From NCBI RefSeq assembly GCF_001625445.1, contig NZ_LWHG01000031.1, forward strand, positions 124,001 to 188,000: 64,000 bases of DNA. The letters run 5' to 3'. Both the position numbers and the translations under genes were made by a program. This DNA is from Haladaptatus sp. R4 (GTDB lineage: Archaea > Halobacteriota > Halobacteria > Halobacteriales > Haladaptataceae). The notes beneath the pieces are model-generated. The model was not told the DNA's origin, ran no database searches, and was given only the letters and a program-made list of their open reading frames with translations. Positions 53,185 to 63,266 of the stretch are shown here, one piece after another. The first letter of the stretch is position 1. Each line of letters starts with the position of its first letter.

Positions 53185-53430
53185 ATGTCCACACAACGCC
53201 ATCCCACTCACGGCGCGGCGAGCACGCGTCCGAACGACGAACGCTACGCGGTGGTCGTCATCACGAAAGCCGAAGGGATGGAGGTAGTCCTGCACGGGCT
53301 TCAACGGCGACGGGCGGAACGAATCGCGGCCCGGAAGAACCGAAACCGTGACGCGATGACGAACGTCCAACCTGTGCGGGAGGACGAACTCGAAGAGCGT
53401 AGCGCCCAACTGAAACACCCCGACGACTGA
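53185..53430 (+). CDS. Small basic and acidic protein, unknown
   Basis: An 81-residue protein with a central KAEGMEVVLHGLQRRRAERIAARKN segment. It is a helix with many Arg followed by an acidic end. No family is recognised. A six-T run follows its stop. Confidence 0.5.
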   Translation: MSTQRHPTHGAASTRPNDERYAVVVITKAEGMEVVLHGLQRRRAERIAARKNRNRDAMTNVQPVREDELEERSAQLKHPDD

Positions 53431-53473
53431 TCGCTGCGATACATATCACGACGGCACTCCACGGTCCGTCGTA

Positions 53474-53479
53474 TTTTTT
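53474..53479 (+). terminator. Six-T terminator
   Basis: Six T (53474-53479) about 45 bases after the stop of the 81-residue gene, before the EamA transporter. Confidence 0.45.
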
Positions 53480-53566
53480 CAACGAACTCCCGTCTCCGAG
53501 GTTACCCTACCGGCCAACCTCGCTCCCGTCAACATCGCTTTATCCGTCCCCCGTGTCGGAACGGAC

Positions 53567-54490
53567 GTGAGAAACTCCCGTTTCGTCGCCGCGCTGTTCG
53601 CCTACGTCGCGTTGGCGTGGGGCGGTTCCTACGTCGCCATCTCCGTCGGCTTGCACAACCTCCCGCCGGTGTTCTTCGCCGCGAGTCGCCTCGACATCGC
53701 GTCGGTCATCCTCCTTCCGGCCGTCGTCTACCGATACGACGACTGGCGGCCGAAACTGACGGGTGACTGGCTGACCATCGGTGCCGCCGGGTTGTTCGTC
53801 GCCGCCGGAGCGAACGCCTTCCTCTTCCTCGGCCAGCAATCGACCCCCGGTCCCGTCGCCGCCGTGATATTCGCGCTCAACCCGATACTGGCGTCGCTGT
53901 TCGCGTGGCTGCTGTTGCCGAGCGAGCGGTTGTCCGTCGTCTCGGTGTTCGGCATCGTCCTCGGTATCGTCGGCGTTGCGGTCGTCGCGGAACCGAGCCC
54001 CGACATGCTCCTCTCGGCGGCGGGACTCGGTCCGTGGATCGTCCTCTGCGGTGCGGCCAGTCTCGGTTCCGGAACCGTCCTCACGCGTCGATTCGAGACG
54101 ACGCTTCCGACGCTCGTGACCACCAGTTGGGGCCTCCTGTTCGGCGGTCTCTTCCTCCACCTCGTGAGCGTGGGTCTCGGCGAGCACGTCTCGACGGGGT
54201 GGAGTTCGACGCTCCTGCTCTCGGTCCTCTATCTGGGGCTGATCGCCACCGCCGGGGCGTATTCGGCGTACTTCGAACTCATCGATCGCATCGGTGCGGT
54301 TCGAACCGCGCTCGTCTCCTACGTGGTTCCCGTCGTCACCGCCATCGCGAGTTGGGTGATCGTCGGCGAGACCATCACCGTCCACACCGTCGTCGGGTTC
54401 GTCGTCATCGCGGTCGGGTTCGCGTTGACGGAACGGCGGACGCTCATCGCCGGGCTTCGTCGAAGTCGTTGGATCGGAACGGACGCATGA
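53567..54490 (+). CDS. EamA/DMT-family transporter
   Basis: A 307-residue protein with ten membrane helices in two EamA repeats. Repeat 1 holds FFAASRLDIASVILLP, and the second half has SYVVPVVTAIASWVIVGE. A GTG start at 53567 is supported by the preserved first helix. Family members export metabolites or amino acids; the substrate is unknown. Confidence 0.85.
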   Translation: MRNSRFVAALFAYVALAWGGSYVAISVGLHNLPPVFFAASRLDIASVILLPAVVYRYDDWRPKLTGDWLTIGAAGLFVAAGANAFLFLGQQSTPGPVAAVIFALNPILASLFAWLLLPSERLSVVSVFGIVLGIVGVAVVAEPSPDMLLSAAGLGPWIVLCGAASLGSGTVLTRRFETTLPTLVTTSWGLLFGGLFLHLVSVGLGEHVSTGWSSTLLLSVLYLGLIATAGAYSAYFELIDRIGAVRTALVSYVVPVVTAIASWVIVGETITVHTVVGFVVIAVGFALTERRTLIAGLRRSRWIGTDA

Positions 54491-54552
54491 GCGGGACGGA
54501 ATGAGGTGGTAGAGAAAGAAATTAGTTGATTTGTTGAGAACATTCGGCAAAC

Positions 54553-54959
54553 ATGGTCCGCACGGTTTCCGACTGGTTCCCCGACCGCTCGCCGACGTGG
54601 GGGGAAATAACGATAGTACTGTTCTCCAGTTTCGGAACGGTGACGAGCCTCTTTGACCTCGGTACGATTTCGTGGTGGTGGGTCGCCGTCGGATTCGTCC
54701 TGACCGGGACCGCCGTCGGTCCGCGGGAACCACGACGGCAGGAAAGCGGTTCGGACAGTGGTTCCGGGACATTGGCGTCACCGGGAGAACGTCTGCGATC
54801 ATCCTCTTTGCCGTCGTCGTCTGGGGAACGATGTTTACCGTCGATATTCCGGTTGTCGCGGTCGAGAGCTTCGTTGCCGGGATCTGGGTCGCGCTTATCC
54901 TCTATCTTCTCGCGTACATCGTGAAGACCCGTGAAATCGGCGGCTGGCGAGCGAGGTAA
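54553..54959 (+). pseudogene. Small membrane protein, frame broken
   Basis: The start MVRTVSDWFPDRSPTWGE leads into helices (ISWWWVAVGFVLTGTA), then the frame fails near 54722. The expected rest (TTTAGKRFGQWFRDIG, then AIILFAVVVWGTMFTVD and FVAGIWVALILYLLAYIV) is in the next frame to 54959. One missing base explains it, giving about 135 residues and three to four helices. Function unknown. Confidence 0.7.
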
Positions 54960-55076
54960 GGTGAGGACTGTTTCCGAAAATTCCCTCGAAATCGAGACCA
55001 GTATCGTCCTCATGTCCGTCGTCAACCGCTCGAATCAGCTCACGGACGAGTGATACGGAGACAACGGTCGAATGTC

Positions 55077-56096
55077 CTAGTCCTCTTCCAGTGCCAACGC
55101 TTTGAAGAACCGTTCTGACACGATGTCGAACAGTCGTTCGTTGATGGCGGGCGAGTCCATGTCGCTGTCGGCGAAGATGCCGAGCGAGACCTGTCCCCCG
55201 GCGCGGTCCTGATGCCCCCCGGCGGTACCGAAGTCGGCGAAGGCTCCGTTGAGGACCGCGCCGATGTCGATGCGGGGGTCGAACGACCGACCGCTGAGCC
55301 AGAGGTCGCCGTTGACTATGCCGATGACGAGCACGGTTCGGACGCCTTCGAGTCGAAGGAGGTAGTCCGCGGCCTGCGGAAGCGCGCCGCTGTCGGGGGT
55401 TTGCCCGATGCTGGAGACGAGGACGGACCCGCGCAGAGTGCGGTGGTGAATCGCCCGCCCCACCGCGTCCAGCGTCTCGGGCGTGAGCGACGACCCGTAC
55501 ACCTCCTCGATGAGGTCGATGTCGGCGTGCGGGAAGAGGTCGAGCGCCGCCCGGTAGTCGAGTTCGGTCGGGTAGCGGATGTCGTCCAGTCGTTCGCGGT
55601 GGATGGCGAACAATAGCGCCGAGGCGACCAAGCGAGGTGGCTTCCCGTTCAACTTGGTCACGTACTCCGCGAGTATCGCCGCCGTCGAGCCGTACTCGGG
55701 GCGCGCGTCCACGAACGACGCCTCCGTCTCGGCGATCGATTCCACGTTGTCGATGACGACGTCGGCGGAGACGGTCGACGGCATTTCCACCTTCGTCCCC
55801 GAAATCGAGTGGTCAACGAACGCGACGAGGTCGTACTCCTCGAAGGCGGTGTCGTCGATCTCGTTCAGTTCGATGTCGAAGATGCTGATGAACGACCGGA
55901 TCTCCTGGTGCGTGATGTGCCCCTGATAGAAGATGTCCGTGTCGTGCACGCCGTTTTGTGTTGCGATCCATTCGAGCGCGTAGGCACTCGCCAGACAGTC
56001 CGGGTCCGGCTGGTGATGACAGACGATCGCGAGCGACTCCGTCTCCTCTAAGGTGGTTGCCAGTTCTTCGGGTTCGCCGACAGCTATCTCTCCCAT
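55077..56096 (-). CDS. DHH-family phosphoesterase
   Basis: A 339-residue protein. The N-terminal DHH domain has the metal motif CHHQPDPDCLAS and FVDHS, and the C-terminal DHHA1 domain has GTAGGHQDRAGG. This is the NrnA-like layout that degrades short oligonucleotides or pAp. It is divergent from no close gene and starts MGEIAVGEPEELATT. Substrate preference unknown. Confidence 0.88.
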   Translation of the reverse strand: MGEIAVGEPEELATTLEETESLAIVCHHQPDPDCLASAYALEWIATQNGVHDTDIFYQGHITHQEIRSFISIFDIELNEIDDTAFEEYDLVAFVDHSISGTKVEMPSTVSADVVIDNVESIAETEASFVDARPEYGSTAAILAEYVTKLNGKPPRLVASALLFAIHRERLDDIRYPTELDYRAALDLFPHADIDLIEEVYGSSLTPETLDAVGRAIHHRTLRGSVLVSSIGQTPDSGALPQAADYLLRLEGVRTVLVIGIVNGDLWLSGRSFDPRIDIGAVLNGAFADFGTAGGHQDRAGGQVSLGIFADSDMDSPAINERLFDIVSERFFKALALEED

Positions 56097-56183
56097 TCTC
56101 CATCCCCTGTAGCACTATGTGTCTGTCAAACAGGAAGCTACCGGTTGGTTTCGCCGTCGGTCGGAAAAATGGAAGTCGAACGG

Positions 56184-56633
56184 CTATTCGGTCATCTCTA
56201 TCAGGTCGTCCGGCATCGGAACGACGCCGAGTTGCTGCATCATGCCGAGCATGTCCCAGTTGGCCCACGTCTGGGTGATTTCCCCGTCCTCGACGCGATG
56301 CATGGCGAGACCACTGATCTCGAACGTCTGGCCCGTCGGTTCGTGACCCATGAAATCGCCCTCGTGGGTGCCGGTCTCGGTGCCGCGGAAGACGACCAAA
56401 TCGCCTTCGCCGATCATCTCCTCGATGGTCACTTCGGCGTCCGGAAACGCCTCCCCGAACATTTGAATCATCTCCTTGAACTCCTCGGGACCCTGCGCAC
56501 CCGACGGTGCGTCGGGGTCGTATCGGACGTAATCCTGCGCGAGCAGTTCGTCTGCGACCGCTTCGTCCCCCTCGTTCACGAATTCGTTGATGAGTCGATT
56601 GACTACTTCCTTGTTTTCGTCTACGTGTTCCAT
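56184..56633 (-). CDS. SnoaL-like ester cyclase-type protein
   Basis: A 149-residue NTF2-fold protein. It starts MEHVDENKEVVNRLINEFVNE and carries the core DYVRYDP and GEGDLVVFRGTETGTHEGDF, with a conserved His in the pocket region. The family includes polyketide cyclases and many unknown small-molecule binders. Stands alone. Confidence 0.85.
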   Translation of the reverse strand: MEHVDENKEVVNRLINEFVNEGDEAVADELLAQDYVRYDPDAPSGAQGPEEFKEMIQMFGEAFPDAEVTIEEMIGEGDLVVFRGTETGTHEGDFMGHEPTGQTFEISGLAMHRVEDGEITQTWANWDMLGMMQQLGVVPMPDDLIEMTE

Positions 56634-56793
56634 ACTGTCCCCCAGACATCGTTACGCCGTCGGGGTACAAATTGTTGTCTGGGAGTCATCTCCGATCGAT
56701 ACCGGATGCAGGATCGGATTCATCGGCTGTCGAGTTGAATACGATAATCGACTGGCAAACACTTATTTAGCGACCGGTGTGCAACTATGTGTC

Positions 56794-57222
56794 ATGGCGA
56801 GCAACGCCGACCACAAGCAAGCGGTGCTCGACTCGAACCCGGACGACTGGCGAACCGACGATGCGCCGGACTCGTTCGTGTACCCGAACCGGGACATCAC
56901 CATGGAACGGATCGGGGACTGGACGCCCACGTCCGCCCCGTGGGAGGAATGGACCGCCGCCGACACGCTTCGACGTGCGAAATACCGTCTGTATCACGAC
57001 GGTGCCGCGTTCGACCAGTTGGACGTTCTGGCCCTCGACGACGGAACGTTGCTCCCGATGCCCGACTACGGTCCCCCAGAAGAAAAGCCGGACGCCGCGC
57101 CCAACGAGTACGTCCTCAGGCTGACGCGCTATCAGGACATGCTCGGCCGTATCGCCACTGATGGCGATTTCGAGAGCGCACGCGCTGATGTAGGCGTCGT
57201 CGTCCGTGAAAAAGGGAGGTGA
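56794..57222 (+). CDS. Uncharacterised haloarchaeal protein
   Basis: A 142-residue acidic protein. It starts MASNADHKQAVLDSNPDDW and has a Trp-rich segment (RIGDWTPTSAPWEEWTAAD) and a beta strand pair in the second half (YRLYHDGAAFDQLDVLALDDGT). No motifs of known enzymes. The start is supported by the AT-rich stretch ahead of it. Confidence 0.55.
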   Translation: MASNADHKQAVLDSNPDDWRTDDAPDSFVYPNRDITMERIGDWTPTSAPWEEWTAADTLRRAKYRLYHDGAAFDQLDVLALDDGTLLPMPDYGPPEEKPDAAPNEYVLRLTRYQDMLGRIATDGDFESARADVGVVVREKGR

Positions 57223-57328
57223 GAACGGGAACGGGACGGCCAGCGATCGAATCAGCCCCTTCGGACCGTTCACCGACTGACGAGAAAATTCAACTCGAAA
57301 ACCGTTCTGACGGCGCTGGTGCATTGAT

Positions 57329-58369
57329 ATGTCTGCCCGGTGTATGCCATTCATGATTTTCGACCCAACGGCGGAGCACGACCCACTCGAAACGGCGGAC
57401 GGTCTCGTCACGGATGGCGGAACGGCGGAGGAGAGCATCGAAATCGAGTTCGTCATGGAGGAGGACGAGGACGTTCACGATGGGGACCGAATCCTCGTGC
57501 CGATTCTGGACACCCAGACGGACGACGAACAGGAGTACGACATCAAGCGACTACTCGGGGCCGCGTCGTCGCTGGCGCGTTCCCGGGACGGCGTGGTGCA
57601 TCTGGTCAATATCCTGCTCTTCCCTGCACAGACACCGCTCGACACCGTCGCGCGGGACTCCACGATCGAGGAGGAACGGAAGAAAGCACGTGATGACGTA
57701 ATACGGCTTTTGGATTGGGCCGAGGATAACGGGTTTCGAGATTCGATGCAGGGGAGCGTCTGTCTCGCGCACAAGGAGGCGAGGACCCTACAGCAACTGG
57801 TCGATGAGGGGGAGTACGACGCGGTGTTCCTCGGGACGCGGAAGCGGACCTCACAGCGACAGCGGTTGCTTCGCGGCGACACGATCGAGCGGTTCCTCGA
57901 ATCCGCGACCTGTGACGTGTACGTCGAACGGTTCGGACTGGAACCGTACGTCGAGGAGTTGGGGTCCTCGGCCGAACAGGCACACCGGCTCCTGCTGGCC
58001 GTCGCCGATAGCGTCCACTCCGATTTGGCGGTCGACCTCGCACATGCACTGGCGACGGCCGCGGGCGCTCGAATCGATATCGTTCACTGCGTGTCGACGG
58101 ACGCCACCGAGGAGGAGATGGAGGCGGCGAGACGACTCATCGAGGACGTCGAAACCCGACTCGGCGACGTTCCCGAGGCGAGTTCGAGTATCGTCAAGAC
58201 GGAACACGCACCGGAAGAGATCATCCATCGCTCGAACAACTACGACGTGACCATCCTCGGCGCGACGCGCGAAACGCTCCTCCAACAGTTCATTTCCGGG
58301 TCGCTCCCCGAACGCGTGCGTCTCGGTGCGAAAAGTACGGTGGTAATGGCGAAACGCGGCGAAGACTGA
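57329..58369 (+). CDS. Universal stress protein with two UspA domains
   Basis: A 346-residue protein with two UspA folds. The first (DRILVPILDTQTDDEQEYD, then VFLGTRKRTSQRQRLLRGDTIERFL) lacks a clear ATP-binding GxxGxxGS site. The second (HRLLLAVADSVHSD) ends in VTILGATRETLLQQF. The acidic N-terminal 40 residues may be a leader, and a start at Met 57455 is possible. Family members respond to stress; the ligand is unknown. Confidence 0.8.
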   Translation: MSARCMPFMIFDPTAEHDPLETADGLVTDGGTAEESIEIEFVMEEDEDVHDGDRILVPILDTQTDDEQEYDIKRLLGAASSLARSRDGVVHLVNILLFPAQTPLDTVARDSTIEEERKKARDDVIRLLDWAEDNGFRDSMQGSVCLAHKEARTLQQLVDEGEYDAVFLGTRKRTSQRQRLLRGDTIERFLESATCDVYVERFGLEPYVEELGSSAEQAHRLLLAVADSVHSDLAVDLAHALATAAGARIDIVHCVSTDATEEEMEAARRLIEDVETRLGDVPEASSSIVKTEHAPEEIIHRSNNYDVTILGATRETLLQQFISGSLPERVRLGAKSTVVMAKRGED

Positions 58370-58462
58370 TCCGTCGAACACGTTTTCATTTCGATGAAAT
58401 AACCGCAGTGGATTTGATAAATATTACATCAGTATTCCCGAACATTGTCGCACAGCAACGTT

Positions 58463-58476
58463 TTAGGATAACCTAA
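58463..58476. promoter_or_regulatory. DtxR/SirR-type iron box 1
   Basis: The 14-base palindrome ttaggataacctaa matches the half-site pattern of the diphtheria-toxin-repressor box (TTAGG...CCTAA). It lies 36 bases, centre to centre, from a second box and just upstream of the siderophore operon, so a haloarchaeal iron-dependent repressor of this family is the likely binder. Confidence 0.7.
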
Positions 58477-58498
58477 AAATCGGAGCTTTTACGGTGGA

Positions 58499-58512
58499 TT
58501 AGGTCGGCCTAA
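58499..58512. promoter_or_regulatory. DtxR/SirR-type iron box 2
   Basis: The palindrome ttaggtcggcctaa ends 15 bases before the ATG of the aminotransferase. A TATA-like cttttac lies between the two boxes, so binding at both would block the promoter. Confidence 0.7.
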
Positions 58513-58527
58513 AAACTGTATGCAACG

Positions 58528-59958
58528 ATGCAAGCCCCAAAGGACACGGAGAGCGACGGCTTTACGACTCGATTCGATGGGGAGGGTCCGATGACCCGCT
58601 CCGAAAGCGAGCGACTGCTCGAAAAGCAGGCGCGTCGCGAGTCGAACGCCCGAACCTATCCGCGACATCTCCCGCTCGCCATCGAACGAGCGGAAGGCGT
58701 GAAAGTCGAGGACGTAGACGGGACCACCTACTACGACTGCCTCGCGGGCGCGGGGACGCTCGCGCTCGGCCACAATCACCCGGCCGTCGTAGGGGCCATC
58801 GAAGAAGTGCTGGACGCGAACGGACCGCTTCACACGCTCGACATCACGACGCCGACGAAGGACGCCTTCGTGGACCGACTGTTCGAGAGTCTCCCCGACG
58901 ACTTCTCGGACTCCGCCCGCGTGCAGTTCTGTAGCCCGGCCGGAACCGACGCCATCGAAGCGGCGCTGAAACTCGCCAAGACGGCCACCGGAGACCGCTC
59001 CGTACTCGGGTTCCAGGGCGGCTACCACGGAATGACGCACGGTGCGCTCGGGTTGATGGGCGACACGGACGCGAAAGAGGACGTTCCGGGAACGATGCCC
59101 GACGTCCACCACCTGCCGTATCCGTACGACTACCGCTGTCCGTTCGGCATCGGCGGCGAGGACGGCCACCGAACGTCGAGCCGATACGTCGAACGCCTGT
59201 TGGACGACCCCGAGAGCGGTATCACCTCCCCCGCCGCGATGGTTCTCGAACTCGTACAGGGGGAGGGTGGCGCGATTCCCGCACCCGACGACTGGACGCG
59301 TGAAATCCGACGCATCACCCGCGAACGCGAGATTCCGCTCGTCGTGGACGAAATCCAGACGGGTCTCGGGCGGACGGGCGAAACCTTCGCCTTCGAACAC
59401 GCGGACATCACCCCGGACGTGGTGACGCTCTCGAAGGCGGTCGGTGGCGGACTCCCGCTCGCAGTCGTCGTCTACGACGAGTCGCTCGATGTGTGGGAAC
59501 CCGGCGCGCACGCCGGAACGTTCCGCGGCGATCAGTTGGCGATGGCCGCCGGTGAGGCGACCATCGAGTACGTCCTCGAAAACGACCTCGCGGGACACGC
59601 CGAACGGGTGGGGAAGCGACTCCGCGACCACCTCGAAGGGACGGGGGAGGCGTTCGACGCCATCGGCGACGTTCGCGGCCGTGGCCTGATGCTCGGAGCC
59701 GAAATCGTGGACGTGACGTCCGAACCGGACGAGTTGGGGAGTTTCCCCGTCGCACCCGACCTCGCGTCGGCCATCCGTGCTGAGTGTTTCGACCGCGGCC
59801 TCATCGTGGAACTGGGCGGACGCCACGGGAGTACAGTCCGGTTCCTGCCGCCGCTCGTCGTCACGAAGGACGACGTCGACGCCATCGCGGAACGGTTCCA
59901 CGAGGCGGTCGGTGCGGCGGTCGAACAGGAACGACCGCAGGGGGTGAACATCACATGA
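58528..59958 (+). CDS. dat: Diaminobutyrate-2-oxoglutarate aminotransferase of siderophore synthesis
   Basis: A 476-residue class III aminotransferase that turns aspartate semialdehyde into 2,4-diaminobutyrate with glutamate as donor. The PLP Lys is in LSKAVGGGLPLA, the Asp in VVDEIQTGLGRTGE, and the phosphate-binding segment is CSPAGTDAIEAALK. The order with decarboxylase, IucA/IucC synthetase, acyltransferase and monooxygenase is that of the rhizobactin operon (rhbA first). Its stop overlaps the decarboxylase ATG. EctB-type aminotransferases share the motif, but the context favours siderophore synthesis. Confidence 0.92.
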   Translation: MQAPKDTESDGFTTRFDGEGPMTRSESERLLEKQARRESNARTYPRHLPLAIERAEGVKVEDVDGTTYYDCLAGAGTLALGHNHPAVVGAIEEVLDANGPLHTLDITTPTKDAFVDRLFESLPDDFSDSARVQFCSPAGTDAIEAALKLAKTATGDRSVLGFQGGYHGMTHGALGLMGDTDAKEDVPGTMPDVHHLPYPYDYRCPFGIGGEDGHRTSSRYVERLLDDPESGITSPAAMVLELVQGEGGAIPAPDDWTREIRRITREREIPLVVDEIQTGLGRTGETFAFEHADITPDVVTLSKAVGGGLPLAVVVYDESLDVWEPGAHAGTFRGDQLAMAAGEATIEYVLENDLAGHAERVGKRLRDHLEGTGEAFDAIGDVRGRGLMLGAEIVDVTSEPDELGSFPVAPDLASAIRAECFDRGLIVELGGRHGSTVRFLPPLVVTKDDVDAIAERFHEAVGAAVEQERPQGVNIT

Positions 59959-61466
59959 CGCCGATGAAACGGGAGCGGGACGAACGGACGTCCCCGGAAT
60001 CGCTGTTCATCGGCAGCGACGAGGGCGATGACGCGTACCGAGCCGCCATGAACCGAGCGGTGGATGCGGTGCTCGACTCGTCGGACGGCGACCCGTACTC
60101 CGGTCAGTCGCCCGCGTCGCTCCGTGACCGATTCGCGGACGAGCGGATGATTCCCGAGGAGGGCGTGGGAATCGAGGAGGCAATCGAGGCCGCCGCGCCG
60201 ATACTCGGGAACTCGGTCCGCGTCGAGAACCCGACCTGCTTCGCTCATCTCCACTGTCCTCCGACGGTCCCCGGTTTGGCCGCCGAGGCGATGCTCTCGG
60301 CGACGAACCAGTCGATGGACTCGTGGGACCAGAGTCCGGCGGCGACGACGGTGGAAACCCGAATGGTCGAGGAACTGTGTTCGCTCTTCGGCTACGACGC
60401 CGACGCTGGCGACGGCGTGTTCACCAGCGGCGGTACGCAGTCGAATTTCCTCGGCCTGCTGTTGGCCCGCGAATGGTTCGCCAAGGAGCGCTTCGGCACC
60501 GACGTACAGCGCTCGGGACTCCCGCCGCGCGCGAAGGCGATGCGAATCCTCTGCTCCGCGGAGGCCCACTTCACCGCCGAACAGGCCGCCGCTCATCTCG
60601 GACTGGGCGAAAACGCCGTGGTGACCGTCGAAACCGACGACGACCGCCGGATGTCCCCGGACGCACTCGACCGAACGGTCGCGGAACTCAACGAGCGGGA
60701 ACTGATCCCGTTCGCGCTCGTCGGCACCGCCGGGACGACGGATTTCGGCAGTATCGACCCGCTCGGCGAACTCGCGGAACGGGCCGAGGAACACGACCTC
60801 TGGTTCCACGTGGACGCGGCCTACGGCGGTGCGCTGGCCGCGAGCGACCGACACCGCGAGCGTCTGGCGGGTATCGAGCGGGCCGACTCCATCTCCGTCG
60901 ATTTCCACAAACTGTTCTATCAGCCCATCAGTTGCGGCGCGTTCCTGCTCCGCGATGGCTCGCAGTACGAACACATCGCACGGAACGCCTCGTATCTCAA
61001 CCCGGCGGGCGACAACGCGCCGAACCTCGTCGCCAAATCCACCCAGACGACGCGGCGGTTCGACGCGCTCAAACCGTTCGTGACGTTTCAGGCGCTCGGC
61101 CGGGACGGATTGGCGACCCTCATTGACGGCACCATCGACCTCGCCGACGACGTCGCGTCCCTGTTGGCGGACGATGACGCGTTTGAACTGCTCGCGGAAC
61201 CGACGCTCAACGCCGTCGTCTTCCGGTATCGGCCGACCGAGAACCTCTCGGACGAACGGGTGGGCTGGCTGAACGAAGCGATACGCGAGTCGTTGCTCCG
61301 GGAGGGAACGGCCGTCGTGGCGCGGACGACGGTGGACGGCGTTCCCGCGCTGAAGTTCACGCTCCTCAACCCACGGACGACGCTCGATGACGCGGCCGAG
61401 GTGCTCGACACGATTTCCAAGCGCGGCGATTCGCTGTGTGCCGTCTCGCCGGAGGTGAACCGATGA
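59955..61466 (+). CDS. ddc: L-2,4-diaminobutyrate decarboxylase
   Basis: A 503-residue PLP group II decarboxylase that converts 2,4-diaminobutyrate to 1,3-diaminopropane. It has the PLP Lys in SVDFHKLFYQ and the Asp-Ala motif VDAAYGGAL. The N-terminal 50 residues are family-specific. It overlaps dat and the siderophore synthetase by four bases each. The reaction order is the basis for a schizokinen- or rhizobactin-type product. Confidence 0.92.
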   Translation: MTPMKRERDERTSPESLFIGSDEGDDAYRAAMNRAVDAVLDSSDGDPYSGQSPASLRDRFADERMIPEEGVGIEEAIEAAAPILGNSVRVENPTCFAHLHCPPTVPGLAAEAMLSATNQSMDSWDQSPAATTVETRMVEELCSLFGYDADAGDGVFTSGGTQSNFLGLLLAREWFAKERFGTDVQRSGLPPRAKAMRILCSAEAHFTAEQAAAHLGLGENAVVTVETDDDRRMSPDALDRTVAELNERELIPFALVGTAGTTDFGSIDPLGELAERAEEHDLWFHVDAAYGGALAASDRHRERLAGIERADSISVDFHKLFYQPISCGAFLLRDGSQYEHIARNASYLNPAGDNAPNLVAKSTQTTRRFDALKPFVTFQALGRDGLATLIDGTIDLADDVASLLADDDAFELLAEPTLNAVVFRYRPTENLSDERVGWLNEAIRESLLREGTAVVARTTVDGVPALKFTLLNPRTTLDDAAEVLDTISKRGDSLCAVSPEVNR

Positions 61467-63266
61467 GTCACCTATCGGAAGTGGACGAGCGGACGGCCGC
61501 CGACGCGTCGGCGGTCGCCGGATCAGCGACGACGCACGCCTTCCTCAACTCGTATCTGCGGGAGACGGGGGCGGGGGAACTCGTCGATTCGACCGCACCC
61601 GCCGGGCAGGCGATTCGGTTCGAGTTGCCGACCGTCGGCGTCGAAATCGTCGCGCCGCTGTCGTACCGCTCCCCGACCGGTCGCCACCTGTTCGACCTCC
61701 CGGCGCGGTTCCGAGCGGGGGACGATAACGACTGGACGGACCTCGACTACGCCACGCTGGCGTCGCTCGTCGTCAAGGAACTGTCGTTGGAGCGGTCGGG
61801 CGACAACGTCGCCGACGAACTGCTCTCCCGCGTGCTGTCGAGCAAACGTGCGACCGAGCGGTTCTCGACGCGCGCGCGACGACTCGGAGCGACTGTACGG
61901 CACCGACTTCGAGTTCACGGATGCGGAACAGTCGCTCGTCTTCGGCCACCTCCTGCACCCGACGCCGAAGAGTCGGGAGGGTATCGCACACCGCGACGCG
62001 CCGACGTACGCTCCGGAACTGCGCGGGTCCTTCCCGCTCCACTACTTCCGAGTCTCCCCCGAACTCGTCGCGCACGATTCGGCGCGGGACGAATCTGCGG
62101 TCGAGTGGGTGAAGGAGGAACTCCGCGAGGATTCGTCGGTTCCCGAGTCGTTCGTGTCCGAACACGTCGAGGGCGACGACGCGCTGATTCCGGTCCACCC
62201 GTGGCAGGCCGAGCATCTGCTTCGGAAGCCGTTCGTGGAGTCGCTCGTGGAAAACGGCTCCCTCGAACATCTCGGTGCGGTGGGTCGGGAGTACTTCCCG
62301 ACGTCGTCGGTTCGAACGCTGTACAGCCCGGAATCGTCGTTCATGGTGAAGGGGTCGCTCGCCGTCACCATCACCAACTCCGAGCGGACGAACAAGCGGC
62401 CGGAACTGGAACGCGGCGTCGCCATCACCGAACTGATGGACACGGAACTCGGCGACGAACTGCGCTCGCGGTTCCCGGGGTTCGACGTGGTTCGCGACCC
62501 GGCGTATCTGACCGTCGAAGCGGGACCTGAGCCCGAATCCGGGTTCGAAGTCGTCCTCCGCGAGAACCCGTTCCGCGGCGAAGATGCGAAGAGCGCGACG
62601 CCCATCGTCGGCCTCTGTCAGGATTCGATCGGTGGAAACTCGCGGCTCGGGAACATCGTGTTGGAAATCGCGGCGCGGGAGGGTCGAAGCACCGCCGAGG
62701 TCAGCGAGGAGTGGTTCCGTCGGTATCTCGAAATCTCGGTTCGTCCGGTGCTGTGGCTCTACCTGACCCACGGCATCGGGCTGGAGGCCCACCAGCAGAA
62801 CAGCGTGCTGACGCTCGCGGAGGGGTATCCGGACACGTTCCGCTACCGTGACAATCAGGGCTACTACTTCGCGGAATCGACCCAAAGCGACGTCGAGGAG
62901 TATCTCCCCGGCGTCGCCGAGCGTGCCGACACGCTCGTTTCCGACGCGCTGGCGGACGAGCGAATCCGCTACTACGTGATGCTGAACAACACGTTCGGCG
63001 TCATCAACGCCTTCGGCTGTGCCGGACTCGCCGACGAGCGCGACCTGCTTGCTATCCTCCGCGAGGAACTGGAATCGCTCGCGGAGTTCGAGCGCGAGGA
63101 GTCCTCGTTGGTGACGAGCCTGCTCACCGAGCGCCGACTGCCGTGCAAGGCGAACCTCCTGACACGGTTCCGCGGCATGGACGAACTGACCGGGACGCTC
63201 GAAAACCAGTCCGTCTACTCCGAGGTCCCGAACCCGCTCGTGACGGAACTGGAGGGACCACGATGA
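61463..63266 (+). pseudogene. IucA/IucC-family siderophore synthetase, frame broken
   Basis: The enzyme couples citrate to an amine or hydroxamate with ATP. The first 135 residues are in one frame to about 61868; the rest is in another frame (SERLYGTDFEFTDAEQSL onwards) to 63266. Motifs present: HPWQAEH, a phosphate-binding PTSSVRTLYSP, and LEAHQQNSV, as expected for the NIS family. The break may be one extra or two missing bases in a cg-rich stretch. The position in the operon equals rhbC. If real, the break would kill siderophore formation. Confidence 0.85.

Noticed and set aside
58380-58527. TATA element gataaata at about 58418 as the main promoter of the siderophore operon
   Set aside because: It would place both iron boxes in a long leader, whereas haloarchaeal genes usually have little or no leader; the cttttac between the boxes fits better, though this is not proven.
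58489-59901. 470-residue minus-strand frame opposite the dat gene
   Set aside because: No conserved motif; the plus-strand aminotransferase has all its catalytic residues.
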